Assembly: GCA_964520425.1 (NCBI GenBank)
Contig: CAZFMX010000010.1
Location: 1 to 57,894 of the forward strand
Length of the DNA stretch: 57,894 nucleotides
Direction of reading: 5' to 3'
Source of the DNA: JAFGFY01 sp964520425
GTDB taxonomy: Bacteria > Desulfobacterota > DSM-4660 > Desulfatiglandales > HGW-15
A program made the translations under genes and the position numbers. Numbering within the stretch: the stretch's first letter is position 1; each line of letters starts with the position of its first letter. The notes beneath the pieces were generated by a model, which was not told the DNA's origin, made no database searches, and saw nothing but the letters and a program-made list of their open reading frames with translations. Below are positions 25,344 through 34,749 of the stretch, one piece after another.

Positions 25344-26528
25344 ATGAGAATTGATGTGGAAAGAACAAACTTGGGAACTAACCTCACCTTTGAACAAGGG
25401 CCGATCCGGCCTCCCAATGAAGCCAGGAGCCTTCTTCTTCGGGTTACGCGAAATTGTCCATGGAATCAATGCCTCTTCTGTCCTCTTTATAAGAAGAGTC
25501 GATTCGCTCTTCGAAAAGTAGAGGAGATAAAAGAGGATATTCAGATGATCAAAGACATTGTTTATGATATCGATTCCCTTTCTAAGAGACTTGGCTTCAG
25601 TGGGAAGGTCACTGAGCAAGTGGCCAGCACGATTTTGAGCAGTCCCAATTACAGTATGGCTTACCGAAGTGTCGCCATATGGCTCTTCTATGGGACAGGG
25701 AGCTGTTTTTTGCAGGATGCGGATAATCTGGTCATGAAAACTGATGACCTCGTGGAGGTGTTGTCTTTTCTTAGGAACATGATTCCCCAAATTACTCGTG
25801 TCACAACATACTCGAGATCCAGAACCATAATCCGCAAGAGCGTGGAATCCCTCAGGGCTATTCGAGAGGCCGGGCTGGACAGAGTACATGTGGGACTTGA
25901 GAGCGGTTATGATCCGCTCTTGAAACTGATGAAAAAAGGGGTTACAGGAATTCAACATGTGGAGGCCGGTGCAAAGGTAATGGAAAGCGGCATGGAGCTT
26001 TCCGAGTATGTGATCTCGGGTTTGGGGGGACAGGATTTATGGAAAGAACACTCTGTTGAAACGGCCAAGGTTCTCAATCAGATTAATCCTCACTTCATTC
26101 GTCTACGAAGTTTAAGGATTGCCGATAAAGTCCCACTTTCTGAGAAATTGAAGAATGGCGAGTTTAAGATACAGAGCGATGATATGCTGGCCGAGGAGAT
26201 CAGGCTTTTTATTTCATCCCTCAATGGAATCACGAGCAAAGTGAGTAGTGATCACATTATGAACCTTTTGGAGGAGGTGGAAGGAAAACTGCCTGAAGAC
26301 AAGGGAAGAATGCTGGATGTAATCAGCAAATACCAGGGACTCAACGATTCAGAAAGGATGATTTACAGGCTTGGCCGCAGAGGAGGGGCCTACCGCTCCA
26401 CCGACGACCTCAAGTCCGATACGACCCTCTATCAAAAGATAGAACGCCTTCTTGAGGAGTTGGAGGAAAAGGGAGGACGGGATGAAGTGGAGAAATTCAT
26501 AACGGAATTAGCCGATCAGTACATATGA
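25344..26528 (+). CDS. Radical SAM protein with CX4CX2C cluster motif
   Basis: 394-residue radical SAM enzyme. The cluster motif reads NCPWNQCLFCPLYK, with four rather than three residues between the first two cysteines. That spacing is, as I recall, found in a distinct HemN/Elp3-like subgroup often annotated only as radical SAM. A glycine-rich strand (GSCFLQDADNLVM) and VHVGLESGYDPLLKLM follow. No partner gene is adjacent. Substrate unknown. Confidence 0.82.
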   Translation: MRIDVERTNLGTNLTFEQGPIRPPNEARSLLLRVTRNCPWNQCLFCPLYKKSRFALRKVEEIKEDIQMIKDIVYDIDSLSKRLGFSGKVTEQVASTILSSPNYSMAYRSVAIWLFYGTGSCFLQDADNLVMKTDDLVEVLSFLRNMIPQITRVTTYSRSRTIIRKSVESLRAIREAGLDRVHVGLESGYDPLLKLMKKGVTGIQHVEAGAKVMESGMELSEYVISGLGGQDLWKEHSVETAKVLNQINPHFIRLRSLRIADKVPLSEKLKNGEFKIQSDDMLAEEIRLFISSLNGITSKVSSDHIMNLLEEVEGKLPEDKGRMLDVISKYQGLNDSERMIYRLGRRGGAYRSTDDLKSDTTLYQKIERLLEELEEKGGRDEVEKFITELADQYI

Positions 26529-26620
26529 TAGAATGACTGTTCTAGTTGATACCGCTCTTAAGATAGCTGGGAAATAAAAAAAGTTTTTGGATCATCTCCA
26601 AATTAGCTGATCGATGATCA

Positions 26621-26908
26621 GGATTCAAGGATTCCAGGGGTCAAGGATTCGAGTGAAAGACTTAATAATTACAGTAGCCTGAATTAGCACAGCATTAGAT
26701 CATATCAAGGCTTTATACAGTGTCTTTAGAAGAAGAATAAGACCGGCAAAGTTATTATTAATATCTGAAGCATTGTATTTTTTCACAGTGCAATGCTTAA
26801 GGTTGCAAAAGATAATTAGTCTTTGTATTTTGAAACCTTTGACTTGCTGATAAATCGATTGAATATATGCACTTGAATCCTAGAATCCTTGAGTCCTTGA
26901 CCCCTTTC
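26621..26908. repeat. Inverted heptad arrays spanning an intergenic region
   Basis: The left array (26621-26653) repeats units like GGATTCA-AGGATTC-CAGGGGT-CAAGGAT. The right array (26872-26908) is the reverse complement type, CTTGAAT-CCTAGAA-TCCTTGA. They enclose about 220 bp of AT-rich sequence in the 454-bp gap before the siroheme gene, where I see no gene. Could fold into a long imperfect hairpin. Confidence 0.55.
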
Positions 26909-26982
26909 TCCCAAGTAATTGAGAGAAAAACCATGTCTTTTCAATATATTATGCAAGGGATGTTTCGAAGCAATATCTACTC

Positions 26983-27654
26983 ATGTCTTACTATCCGATT
27001 TTAATTCAATTGAAAGGGATGAAAGCCGTCGTCGTCGGGGGGGGGCTAGTCGCCCAACGGAAGATCGATACCTTGTTGGCTTATCAGGCAGATGTCCACG
27101 TGATATCCCGTGAGTTGACCCCTATGTTGAGTAAATACCTGGAGGAGAAGAGAATAAAGCTAAGCGGCCATGAATTCGAAGACAGCCATCTGGATGGAGC
27201 CTTTGTCGTGATTGCCGCCACCGATGATCCTCTTCTGAACCAGCGAGTGAGTAAGAAAGCATCAGCGAGGGGACTACTTGTTAACGCGATCGATCAACCC
27301 ACTGACTGCAATTTTATCGTCCCTTCCATCCTGAGAAGAGGAGATCTTCTGGTTGCTGTTTCCACATCAGGAAAGAGCCCGGCTTTTGCCAAAAAGGTCA
27401 GAGAAGAGTTAGAGGATCAATTTGGTGGCGAGTACGCTTCTTTTCTGGTTCTGATGGGACGTCTTCGAGAGGAAATACTTGAGAAGAAACTCTCTCAAGA
27501 AGAGAACAAACAGATCTTTCACCAACTCGTCAACTCTTCTATCCTTGATGCGATAGCCGAAAAGGATTGGAATGGAGTGGCCACTGTTCTGAATAGAATC
27601 ATGAATACCGAAAAATCAGCAGAAGATGTCATGACTTACTTTGAAGCAAGGTGA
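26983..27654 (+). CDS. Precorrin-2 dehydrogenase / sirohydrochlorin ferrochelatase
   Basis: Met8/CysG-N-type protein (223 aa) that oxidises precorrin-2 with NAD and may insert iron to give sirohaem. It shows the Rossmann motif KAVVVGGGLVAQRKIDTLL, ATDDPLLNQRV, and the family segment DCNFIVPSILRRGDLLVAVS-TSGKSPAFAK. It heads a cluster with a HemX/CcsA-like membrane protein and hemA, the usual arrangement in many anaerobes. Confidence 0.92.
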   Translation: MSYYPILIQLKGMKAVVVGGGLVAQRKIDTLLAYQADVHVISRELTPMLSKYLEEKRIKLSGHEFEDSHLDGAFVVIAATDDPLLNQRVSKKASARGLLVNAIDQPTDCNFIVPSILRRGDLLVAVSTSGKSPAFAKKVREELEDQFGGEYASFLVLMGRLREEILEKKLSQEENKQIFHQLVNSSILDAIAEKDWNGVATVLNRIMNTEKSAEDVMTYFEAR

Positions 27655-27658
27655 CGTT

Positions 27659-28498
27659 ATGTCGTTATTATTATTCAAATCAGCTCTTTTTTTTGTTCTC
27701 CTGGCTGCGGGTGGGTTTATCGTCTATTTGGTCAGACAGCAAAAATCTGTTTATAAATGGTCCTATCGGATTCTTCTCGCTGGTTTCATCTGTCATACTC
27801 TCTTTTTCGGACAACAATACTATGCACTAGGAGTTGCTCCTGTCCTCAATATGAAATCAGCTCTGTCTTTCTTCTCATGGGGAATCATTGGTGCATATCT
27901 TATTCTTCAACTTAAATTCAGGCTGATGGTCCTGGGCTCTTTTGTCGCCCCCTTTGCAGCCTTTCTGATGCTTCTATCCTCTACCATTCCTGGTGTGGAC
28001 ATGGTAGTGAAACCCATGTATCGGAGCATGTGGTTGACAATCCATATAGGGACCATGTTTATAGGAAACGGCATGTTCGCCGTGACATTTTTAACGGCCA
28101 TCATGTATCTGCTTCAGGAGCGCCAGATAAAAAATAAAAAGCTTGGCTCCATCCACAGTCGATTGCCTTCCCTGCAAACCCTTGATTCAATCAATTACTA
28201 CTCCCTGATGTATGGTTTTCCTTTGTTGACCATCGGCATGATCACCGGCTCCATTTATGCCCAATATGCCTTGGGGAGTTACTGGCGATGGGATCCGAAG
28301 GAGACATGGTCTCTTATCACCTGGCTCTTCTATGCCGCGCTGATACATGAGAGAGTGGCTGTAGGATGGCGCGGTCGCAAGGCGTCGATCATGTCGATCA
28401 TCTGCTTTCTCATGCTGCTCTTTTTATTCTTTGGTGTCAGTCTATGGCTGAGCGATTATCATAGCTTCAGTAGTCTGGGAGGTCAGACAGGGATATGA
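27659..28498 (+). CDS. HemX/CcsA-like integral membrane protein
   Basis: Polytopic membrane protein (about eight helices) of the CcsA/ResC/CcmC superfamily with the haem-handling signature LGSYWRWDPKETWSLITWL. Genes like this beside hemA are called hemX, and in some bacteria control HemA level; others take part in cytochrome c assembly. ATG 27659 is preferred to TTG 27641 because AAGGTGA precedes it. It overlaps hemA by 4 bp. Confidence 0.88.
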   Translation: MSLLLFKSALFFVLLAAGGFIVYLVRQQKSVYKWSYRILLAGFICHTLFFGQQYYALGVAPVLNMKSALSFFSWGIIGAYLILQLKFRLMVLGSFVAPFAAFLMLLSSTIPGVDMVVKPMYRSMWLTIHIGTMFIGNGMFAVTFLTAIMYLLQERQIKNKKLGSIHSRLPSLQTLDSINYYSLMYGFPLLTIGMITGSIYAQYALGSYWRWDPKETWSLITWLFYAALIHERVAVGWRGRKASIMSIICFLMLLFLFFGVSLWLSDYHSFSSLGGQTGI

Positions 28499-29781
28499 TC
28501 AGGATTGCCAGCCTCGGTATGAGTCATGAGACAGCCCCCGTCGAGTTGCGAGAGTGCCTTGCCAAAGACCCTAACAATGTAGACACAGCCTTGGCTTTCA
28601 TGAGAGATCTTAAATGCATCCATGAGGGACTCTTTATTTCCACGTGCAACCGCGTGGAGGCTCTGTACACAAGTGAAGATCTGGATGAAGCGAAGAAATC
28701 GATCCTGTCTCTTATGTCACGGTTAGGCGACATCCCGGAGCATCGTTTACTGCCGAACACCTTTACCTTCGAAGGAATGGAGGCCGTTAACCATATCTTT
28801 CGGGTCGCATCGAGTCTGGATTCCATGGTAATGGGAGAACCACAGATCCTGGGGCAAATAAAGGATGCATATCGTCAGGCTACCAAAGCAAAGACCTCCG
28901 GTGTTGTCGTGAACCGAATGATGCACAGGGCCTTTCATGTAGCAAAGAGAGTGAGGACGGAGACCGGCATATCCGATGCGGCTGTATCTGTTAGCTATGC
29001 AGCGGTGGAGTTGGCGAAGAAGATATTCCGCGACCTTGAGGGAAAGATCATCCTCTTGATAGGAGCGGGTGAGATGGCCGAACTCGCAGCTACGCATCTC
29101 ATAGGGCACGGGGTCAGCTCCATTCGCGTAGCCAACCGCACTTTTCAGGTGGCACTGGAGAAGGCTGAATCCTTTAACGGAATTCCTATCTCTCTCGAAG
29201 AGGTTAGGCCGCAGCTTCTGGAGGTGGATATTGTTATCACCTCCACGGCCTCAACCGAAGCGGTAATCAAATACGAACAAGTAAAGGGCTCTCTTCGCAA
29301 GAGACGAAACCGTCCCCTCTTTTTTATTGATATTGCCGTACCGCGGGATGTGGAGCCTAGAGTCAATGAGCTGGAAAATGTCTATGTATATGATATTGAT
29401 GATCTGAAGGGGATTGTCGAAGACAATTTGGCCCATAGAAAAGATGAGGCGGTGAAGGCCGAAAGAATTGTACAGGAAGAGGTTCTGAAGTTTGAAAGAT
29501 GGTTGAAAGGCCTTGAAGTGGTTCCTACCATTGTTTCTCTGAGAGAAAAGGCGGAGGAAATACGGCGAGCCGAAATGAAGAAGAGCCGCAGCGTCCTGTG
29601 TTCGTTAACTCGTGCTCAGGTGAAGGCAATAGAAAACCTCACGGTGTCACTTTCTGAAAAGATCATCAATGATCCAATAATAGTCCTGAAGAAATTAGCC
29701 CTCAGAGCCACAAGGGACACCTATGTGGATATGGCACGAAGGCTTTTCAGACTTGATCAGGAGAGTGGGGATAAAGAGTAG
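28495..29781 (+). CDS. hemA: Glutamyl-tRNA reductase
   Basis: First enzyme of the C5 tetrapyrrole pathway, reducing glutamyl-tRNA to glutamate-1-semialdehyde. The catalytic Cys lies in FISTCNRVEALY; MVMGEPQILGQIKDAYRQA, the NADPH-binding LIGAGEMAELAATHL and the C-terminal dimerisation helix are all present. 428 aa, full length. Starts within the stop of the HemX-like gene (ATGA). Confidence 0.95.
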   Translation: MIRIASLGMSHETAPVELRECLAKDPNNVDTALAFMRDLKCIHEGLFISTCNRVEALYTSEDLDEAKKSILSLMSRLGDIPEHRLLPNTFTFEGMEAVNHIFRVASSLDSMVMGEPQILGQIKDAYRQATKAKTSGVVVNRMMHRAFHVAKRVRTETGISDAAVSVSYAAVELAKKIFRDLEGKIILLIGAGEMAELAATHLIGHGVSSIRVANRTFQVALEKAESFNGIPISLEEVRPQLLEVDIVITSTASTEAVIKYEQVKGSLRKRRNRPLFFIDIAVPRDVEPRVNELENVYVYDIDDLKGIVEDNLAHRKDEAVKAERIVQEEVLKFERWLKGLEVVPTIVSLREKAEEIRRAEMKKSRSVLCSLTRAQVKAIENLTVSLSEKIINDPIIVLKKLALRATRDTYVDMARRLFRLDQESGDKE

Positions 29782-29800
29782 AATGCTGGAGAGGTTTGAC

Positions 29801-30157
29801 ATGGATTTGAACAAGATGATCAATAGTATGAAGGGACACCCGGAATACGAAAAGATGGGTATGATTGCCAGTCATCTAGGGGTTGTTCGTGGAACATCTC
29901 GCGATGGACAGACTGTAAGTAGCATTGAGGTGGCCTATGACCAGGATGCCATCAATAGAATCGTTATAAATACCAAATCATTACCAGGGATAGTTGAAGT
30001 ATTAGTTGATACTAATGAAGGACATCTGAAAGTCGGAGATGAGATCCTAGCTGTGGCTGTGGGAGGGGATATCCGTGAAAACGTATTTCCAGCCCTGATA
30101 GAGACGGTCAATCGGATTAAAAAGGAAGCAGTCAAGAAGAAAGAAATGATCGGGTAA
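29801..30157 (+). CDS. MoaE-like protein, degenerate
   Basis: Resembles the catalytic subunit of molybdopterin synthase (ASHLGVVRGTSRDGQTVSSI; GHLKVGDEILAVAVGGDIRE). Two conserved elements of E. coli MoaE are altered: the His-Arg before the glycine (VVHRIGE) reads VDTNEG, and the FWKRE end reads AVKKKE. The start at 29801 has GGAGAGG upstream; longer frames overlap hemA. The next gene is moaC, supporting a role in molybdenum cofactor synthesis. It may be a divergent MoaE or a relative with another job. Confidence 0.72.
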   Translation: MDLNKMINSMKGHPEYEKMGMIASHLGVVRGTSRDGQTVSSIEVAYDQDAINRIVINTKSLPGIVEVLVDTNEGHLKVGDEILAVAVGGDIRENVFPALIETVNRIKKEAVKKKEMIG

Positions 30158-30459
30158 GTTTTAATATACTCGACAGGATTTACAGGATCAATGGGATTGC
30201 TCGAAGAGAATGTCCTTGATAAATATAATAAAAACCCGCTGAGTTCACAATGTTTTTGTTTGATTTGCTGGAGTTACAAAATAGTAACTATCAGGTCGTT
30301 CTTGGACTTATCGGCTATCGAGAATATAGGATAGAAAAAGGATTTAATTTACACAATGTGTCAGCGTTTAATCAGAATTCTCCTTTCAAGAATTCTGATT
30401 AATAAACTCTGTGGCTCTGTGGACTCTGTGAGAGCACAAAGATGAAAAGGGGAAGAAAT
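30158..30459. other. Intergenic region before moaC with repeats and hairpin
   Basis: About 300 bp without a supported gene. It holds short direct repeats (ACAGGATTTACAGGAT near 30172; CTCTGTGG units near 30407-30432) and a perfect hairpin described separately. These repeats resemble other deltaproteobacterial intergenic clutter. Confidence 0.4.
30368..30402. repeat. Perfect 14-bp inverted repeat upstream of moaC
   Basis: Arms TTAATCAGAATTCT and AGAATTCTGATTAA surround the loop CCTTTCA. The hairpin ends about 58 bp before the moaC start. It lacks a T-run, so it is not an obvious terminator; it could be an operator or an mRNA structure. Confidence 0.65.
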
Positions 30460-30894
30460 ATGGGAATGGTTGATGTAACTGAAAAGCCTATTATTCGGCG
30501 TCAGGCTGAGGCAGCGGGAAAACTCTTTTTGTCCGAGAAGACGATTGATGCGATTAAGAACGGCAAGATCAAGAAGGGGGACCCTATGCTCATTGCGGAG
30601 GTCGCGGCCATGAATGCCGCGAAGCAGACCCACATGCTTATTCCCCACTGTCATCAGATCCCTTTGGATACGGTCGGAGTTGATTTTCAAGTCTCAAAAG
30701 ACGCGATTGAGGCGAGGTGCCTGGTCAGTGCCCAGGCAAGGACTGGGGTCGAGATGGAGGCTCTTGTAGGGGTCACCATAGCCCTGAATACCTTATGGGA
30801 TGTGGTCAAGTATCTGGAGAAAGATGAAGAAGGACAGTATCCATCCACCCGGATCAGTGATATCCGGGTGATTAGGAAAGTGAAGGAGGGTTAG
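30460..30894 (+). CDS. moaC: Cyclic pyranopterin monophosphate synthase
   Basis: Second enzyme of molybdenum cofactor synthesis, making cPMP from the MoaA product. Family motifs are intact: MVDVTEKPIIRRQAEAAG, MLIPHCHQIPLD, ARTGVEMEALVGVTIALNTLWD and the C-terminal ISDIRVIRK. ATG 30460 is chosen because GGGGAAG lies just upstream. The MoaE-like gene precedes it. Confidence 0.94.
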   Translation: MGMVDVTEKPIIRRQAEAAGKLFLSEKTIDAIKNGKIKKGDPMLIAEVAAMNAAKQTHMLIPHCHQIPLDTVGVDFQVSKDAIEARCLVSAQARTGVEMEALVGVTIALNTLWDVVKYLEKDEEGQYPSTRISDIRVIRKVKEG

Positions 30895-30982
30895 AATGTC
30901 CTGAGTGACTTAGATCTCCATCCCTTTCCCCACTCGCCTTCTTCTCTTCCTGTGTATTGCCCAACTGGCAACTCCCCCTCAT

Positions 30983-31069
30983 TCAAGTGGAAATCCCCAA
31001 TTTAGGCAAGATATAGGCCTGTAAAGCAATCCAAATCACAATGATGGATATTAGCCACCAAATGCTCAT
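30983..31069 (-). CDS. 28-residue single-span membrane peptide
   Basis: Short frame starting MSIWWLISIIVIWIALQAY and ending in ILPKLGIST, nearly all hydrophobic with a basic/Gly tail, as in a one-helix membrane peptide. AAAGGA lies seven bases before the ATG. It lies 130 bp downstream of the FmdB-type gene on the same strand, in an otherwise empty 305-bp gap. No family assigned. Confidence 0.5.
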   Translation of the reverse strand: MSIWWLISIIVIWIALQAYILPKLGIST

Positions 31070-31199
31070 TTTATGTCCTTTTGTGTCTTGAGTCATTTCC
31101 GTTCGATCTGTTATCAAGCGTCGAGATGAATCCCCAAAAGTGCGTCCTCCCAAGAATGCAGGATGTTTTCACAGCTCACGGCTGGATAGCCTACGAGGC

Positions 31200-31415
31200 T
31201 CAGGAGAATCTGCTGGAGGAGGACCCACAAGAAGGGGACTCACCGATTCCCAGGTCTGCAGCGCCAGAGGAAGGCCCACAGGAAAAAGAGGACATGAGCC
31301 GGCAGGTATTTTGATCCCCGCAGGTAGGGCATAAAAATTCCTCTTTATCTGAATTTAAGACCAGCTTTTCAAATATTTTTCCACATTTGCTGCATTTGTA
31401 TTCATATATCGGCAT
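31200..31415 (-). CDS. FmdB-family zinc ribbon protein
   Basis: 71-residue protein starting MPIYEYKCSKCGKIFEKL, the FmdB/CxxC_CXXC_SSSS signature, with a second knuckle CPTCGDQ and a serine/glycine-rich tail ending in SPSCGSSSSRFS. The start at 31415 matches the family; an open frame runs further upstream. Members are putative regulatory or chaperone-like zinc ribbons. Confidence 0.88.
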   Translation of the reverse strand: MPIYEYKCSKCGKIFEKLVLNSDKEEFLCPTCGDQNTCRLMSSFSCGPSSGAADLGIGESPSCGSSSSRFS

Positions 31416-31498
31416 TTTCCGTCTCCTCTCCCTCGGCTGAACAATCTCATTCAGGGAGATTTCTTTTATTTGTAACAATAAATCCTTTTGAACAATAT

Positions 31499-34400
31499 TC
31501 AACCCATTTGGATCGGGGTGTAGGAAATTCGCTTCCGCGTGTCAATGGAATATCCGCCCTTGAACTTATCTAAAAACCCTATCCAATGGACCTGGACACT
31601 GATAGCGCCGAAATCTTCTCCCACCCTGCCTTTTATGATGTAGGCCCGTGATCCGTTGAGTATGTCGCAATATCGATAATAGACCTCTGGAAAGAACACG
31701 GCCTCATAGATGCCCGTGGGATCCTCAAAAGAGACAAATTTCATGGAATCCCCATCTTTCGTACGGACCGTCTTTCCGGTGACCATCCAGCCGACTGTAC
31801 TGACCCTTTTTCTTGCCCAGGCCTGCAGGTCCCGGGCCTTGACATAGTCCAATCCTTTAAGGATGTGATTGTAGCGCTCAAGGGGATGGATGGAAAGGAG
31901 GAAGCCCAAGGTCTCTATCTCATGTTTAAGCATGGTATTCCTTGAGTAGTGGGCAGGGATGTATTTTTCACTCCCTTGTCCCCTCATATTTTCCGCCCGA
32001 AGGCTAGGGATCTTGGACAGTTCATCCAGATGCATACTTGGCCGATGCTCAGTGTAACGAGTTTTTTCTAAACCGCAGAATGTTGAATCACACTGAAGAC
32101 CTGATTGGTATTCTAGATTTTTTAGGGAAAGATCTTTGGCAGGGAAGGGAAGGCTTATGGGAGAAGGGAGGGTGGGGGTGTCAAAAAACTTCAGAGCCTT
32201 CCATACCAGGCCGGGTCTGGGGATACCATGGGCGATACGATCAAAGCAGCCCGCTTTGATTAAGACTCTGATATCCTGAAGATGGAGGTGTGACCCTGTT
32301 CGCTCCAGAAAATTCACAAGAGAGATAAAAGGACCATGTTTGGACCGTTCACGGATAATGGCCTCCTTGGCCTCTTGAGTCAGGTCCTTTAGCTGCATGA
32401 GTCCGACCCGGATTTCCTTGTCCCTACCCGTATATTTGATCTCACTCTGGTTAATATCGGGAGGTAGAATTTCAAGCCCCATACGTCGCGCTTCCGAAAG
32501 ATACCCGAGCGTAGAGTAATACCCCCCTCCATTAGAGATGACCGAGGCCATGAACTCGGCCGGATAATGGGCTCTCAAAAAGGCGGATTTGTAGGCCACC
32601 AACGTGTAGCTGGCTGAGTGGGGCTTACAGAAACTGTAGCCGTCAAAACCCATCATCATCTGCCAGACCTCTTCTATTGTTTTCCGACTCACACCTCGTT
32701 TTCGGGCCCCCCGTTCAAAATGAGTTTGAAAGTCCCGCAGTTTTTTCTCTTTGTGCTTTTTGCTTACCACCTTCCGCAGGGTGTCTGCCTCTGAGGGGTC
32801 AAATCCGGCCAGATAAATGGCCGCCTGGCTGAGCTGTTCCTGAAAGACCATGACACCAAGAGTTTCCTCGAGGACCGGCCTTAGAAAAGGGTGGGGCGGG
32901 TCCCAGGTTTGGCCGTGCAGCCTGGATACCCACGTCCTGATGCTCTGGTTAGAAGCAGGCCTTATAATTGAGGTAACCACCACGTTAAGGTGGAAGTGGT
33001 CTTTTTTAAGATATTCCTCCAATGTAAACCCGGATCCGACTTTGACCAGGGTCTGTCTTGTGGCCGGACTTTCGAAATAAAAGACCCCGAATGTATCACC
33101 CCGATAAAAAATCTCCACGGTCTTGGGATCATTAATGGGGTTCCAGGTTGCATAATCAATTCGGAGTCCACTGTTTTTCTCCACCAGGGCTAGGGCGTCC
33201 CGAATGACGGCCAGGCTTCGGTTGCCAAGGATATCGATCTTGACCAAGCCGCCGTCCTCCACTGAATCCTTTTCCCACTGAAGGACCTGAACCCCGTTAG
33301 CAGAGATTTCCACGGGGCAGTAGCGCCGTATTTCATCAGGCACCACCACCAGCCCTCCACAGTGGACTGAAAGATGATTCAGGTGATCTTCGAGTTGGGC
33401 TGCCGTACGCAAAATGTCATCCCATGGTTTTTTAAACTCGATGTCTCTCATTTTTGGGTGATTTCCCAGCTCCCGCCAGACTTGTCTCAATCGCCATCCG
33501 AAACCGATCCGGCGGGTTACGCGGTTAATCTCTGCCTCGGTCAAACCAAAGACCTTTGCCACTTCCCGAATAGCAGATCGGGCCCCAAAGGTGTTGTGGT
33601 TGGCCACCATGGCGACTCGGCGGTTACCGTATTTGGCAAAGATATAATCCATGATCTGATCCCGCTCATCCCATGCAAAGTCTATGTCAATGTCTGGAGG
33701 ATCCATTCTTCCCAAGTTTAAAAAGCGTTCAAAAAAGAGATTGTGTTTTATGGGATCCACATGGGTGATCCCCAAGGCGTATGAGATAATAGAGGCAGCC
33801 GCGCTTCCTCGACCACAGGATCGAACGGCCCTTTTGGTCATATCAGCCACCACCAAGAAATAATGAGCGAAATTTTTCTCTTTAATGATCTTCATTTCAT
33901 GTTCCACACGATTTCTCACTGCCCGGGTGATGGTGCCATATCGCTGCTTGCATCCATCCATGGTGGCTTGATAGAGACGCTGATAGGCCTCTTCATCCGT
34001 CATCCGATCGAAATTGGGGAATATGATCTGGGAAAAGTTCCAATCCGATAGACACGCATTTGCCACCTCAAAGGTGTTGAGGACTGCTTTGGGGACATGG
34101 GGAAACTGATCTATCATGTTCTGAGGCGAATTAAGAATATTGTGCGGACGGCAGGTGTCCCTGTAGGAGAGACGGGAGAGCTTGGTATTCATAGCAACGG
34201 CCCGAAGAACCTGATGAAGCCGAAACTGCTCTTTTGCAATGAGATAGACCCTATTAGTGGCCAGAGGAGGAATTTTGCTCTCTCGGGAGAAGGCGTAACA
34301 TTTGTGCATGTTATAGCCCGGCGACATCTCCACGAACAGATCCTCTTTATTTTCTCTTTTAAGAGCCTTGAGCAACCTGAAGTCATCTGAGAAGATGATA

Positions 34401-34738
34401 AGTCCCTGACGCCTTGCCTTTAAGGATGTGATGAAGTCGAAACCCTCGTGACAGTGCCGGTCGGATATGATCCGACATAGATTGGCGTATCCCTCATGGT
34501 TTTTGACCAGAAGGACCGCACGGTGATCTTCAGTGGCCAACTCACTTCCCACAATGGGTTGAATACCCATCTCCTTGGCGATCTGAAGAAAAAAGATCAG
34601 CCCATAAACCCCGTTGGTATCAGTCAGCGCTAGTCTGTCCATGTCCTGTTTCTTGGCGGCGCGGCAGAGTTCTTCAATGGTGCCCATACCCCAGCCCTTG
34701 GAATAGTGAGAATGGACGTTGAGGTGGATGAAGGACAT
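31499..34738 (-). CDS. dnaE2: Error-prone DNA polymerase III alpha (DnaE2)
   Basis: C-family polymerase of 1079 aa, the size of DnaE2 rather than replicative DnaE. A PHP domain (FIHLNVHSHYSKGWG; DRLALTDTNGVYGL) precedes the palm, whose catalytic aspartates lie in PPDIDIDFAW; GYSFCKPHSASYTLVAYKSA and the C-terminal OB fold also match. It lies downstream of imuB-like and lexA genes in one direction, the arrangement of SOS mutagenesis cassettes, so it probably carries out damage-induced mutagenic synthesis. Confidence 0.92.
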   Translation of the reverse strand: MSFIHLNVHSHYSKGWGMGTIEELCRAAKKQDMDRLALTDTNGVYGLIFFLQIAKEMGIQPIVGSELATEDHRAVLLVKNHEGYANLCRIISDRHCHEGFDFITSLKARRQGLIIFSDDFRLLKALKRENKEDLFVEMSPGYNMHKCYAFSRESKIPPLATNRVYLIAKEQFRLHQVLRAVAMNTKLSRLSYRDTCRPHNILNSPQNMIDQFPHVPKAVLNTFEVANACLSDWNFSQIIFPNFDRMTDEEAYQRLYQATMDGCKQRYGTITRAVRNRVEHEMKIIKEKNFAHYFLVVADMTKRAVRSCGRGSAAASIISYALGITHVDPIKHNLFFERFLNLGRMDPPDIDIDFAWDERDQIMDYIFAKYGNRRVAMVANHNTFGARSAIREVAKVFGLTEAEINRVTRRIGFGWRLRQVWRELGNHPKMRDIEFKKPWDDILRTAAQLEDHLNHLSVHCGGLVVVPDEIRRYCPVEISANGVQVLQWEKDSVEDGGLVKIDILGNRSLAVIRDALALVEKNSGLRIDYATWNPINDPKTVEIFYRGDTFGVFYFESPATRQTLVKVGSGFTLEEYLKKDHFHLNVVVTSIIRPASNQSIRTWVSRLHGQTWDPPHPFLRPVLEETLGVMVFQEQLSQAAIYLAGFDPSEADTLRKVVSKKHKEKKLRDFQTHFERGARKRGVSRKTIEEVWQMMMGFDGYSFCKPHSASYTLVAYKSAFLRAHYPAEFMASVISNGGGYYSTLGYLSEARRMGLEILPPDINQSEIKYTGRDKEIRVGLMQLKDLTQEAKEAIIRERSKHGPFISLVNFLERTGSHLHLQDIRVLIKAGCFDRIAHGIPRPGLVWKALKFFDTPTLPSPISLPFPAKDLSLKNLEYQSGLQCDSTFCGLEKTRYTEHRPSMHLDELSKIPSLRAENMRGQGSEKYIPAHYSRNTMLKHEIETLGFLLSIHPLERYNHILKGLDYVKARDLQAWARKRVSTVGWMVTGKTVRTKDGDSMKFVSFEDPTGIYEAVFFPEVYYRYCDILNGSRAYIIKGRVGEDFGAISVQVHWIGFLDKFKGGYSIDTRKRISYTPIQMG

Positions 34739-34749
34739 GGATTCTCCAC

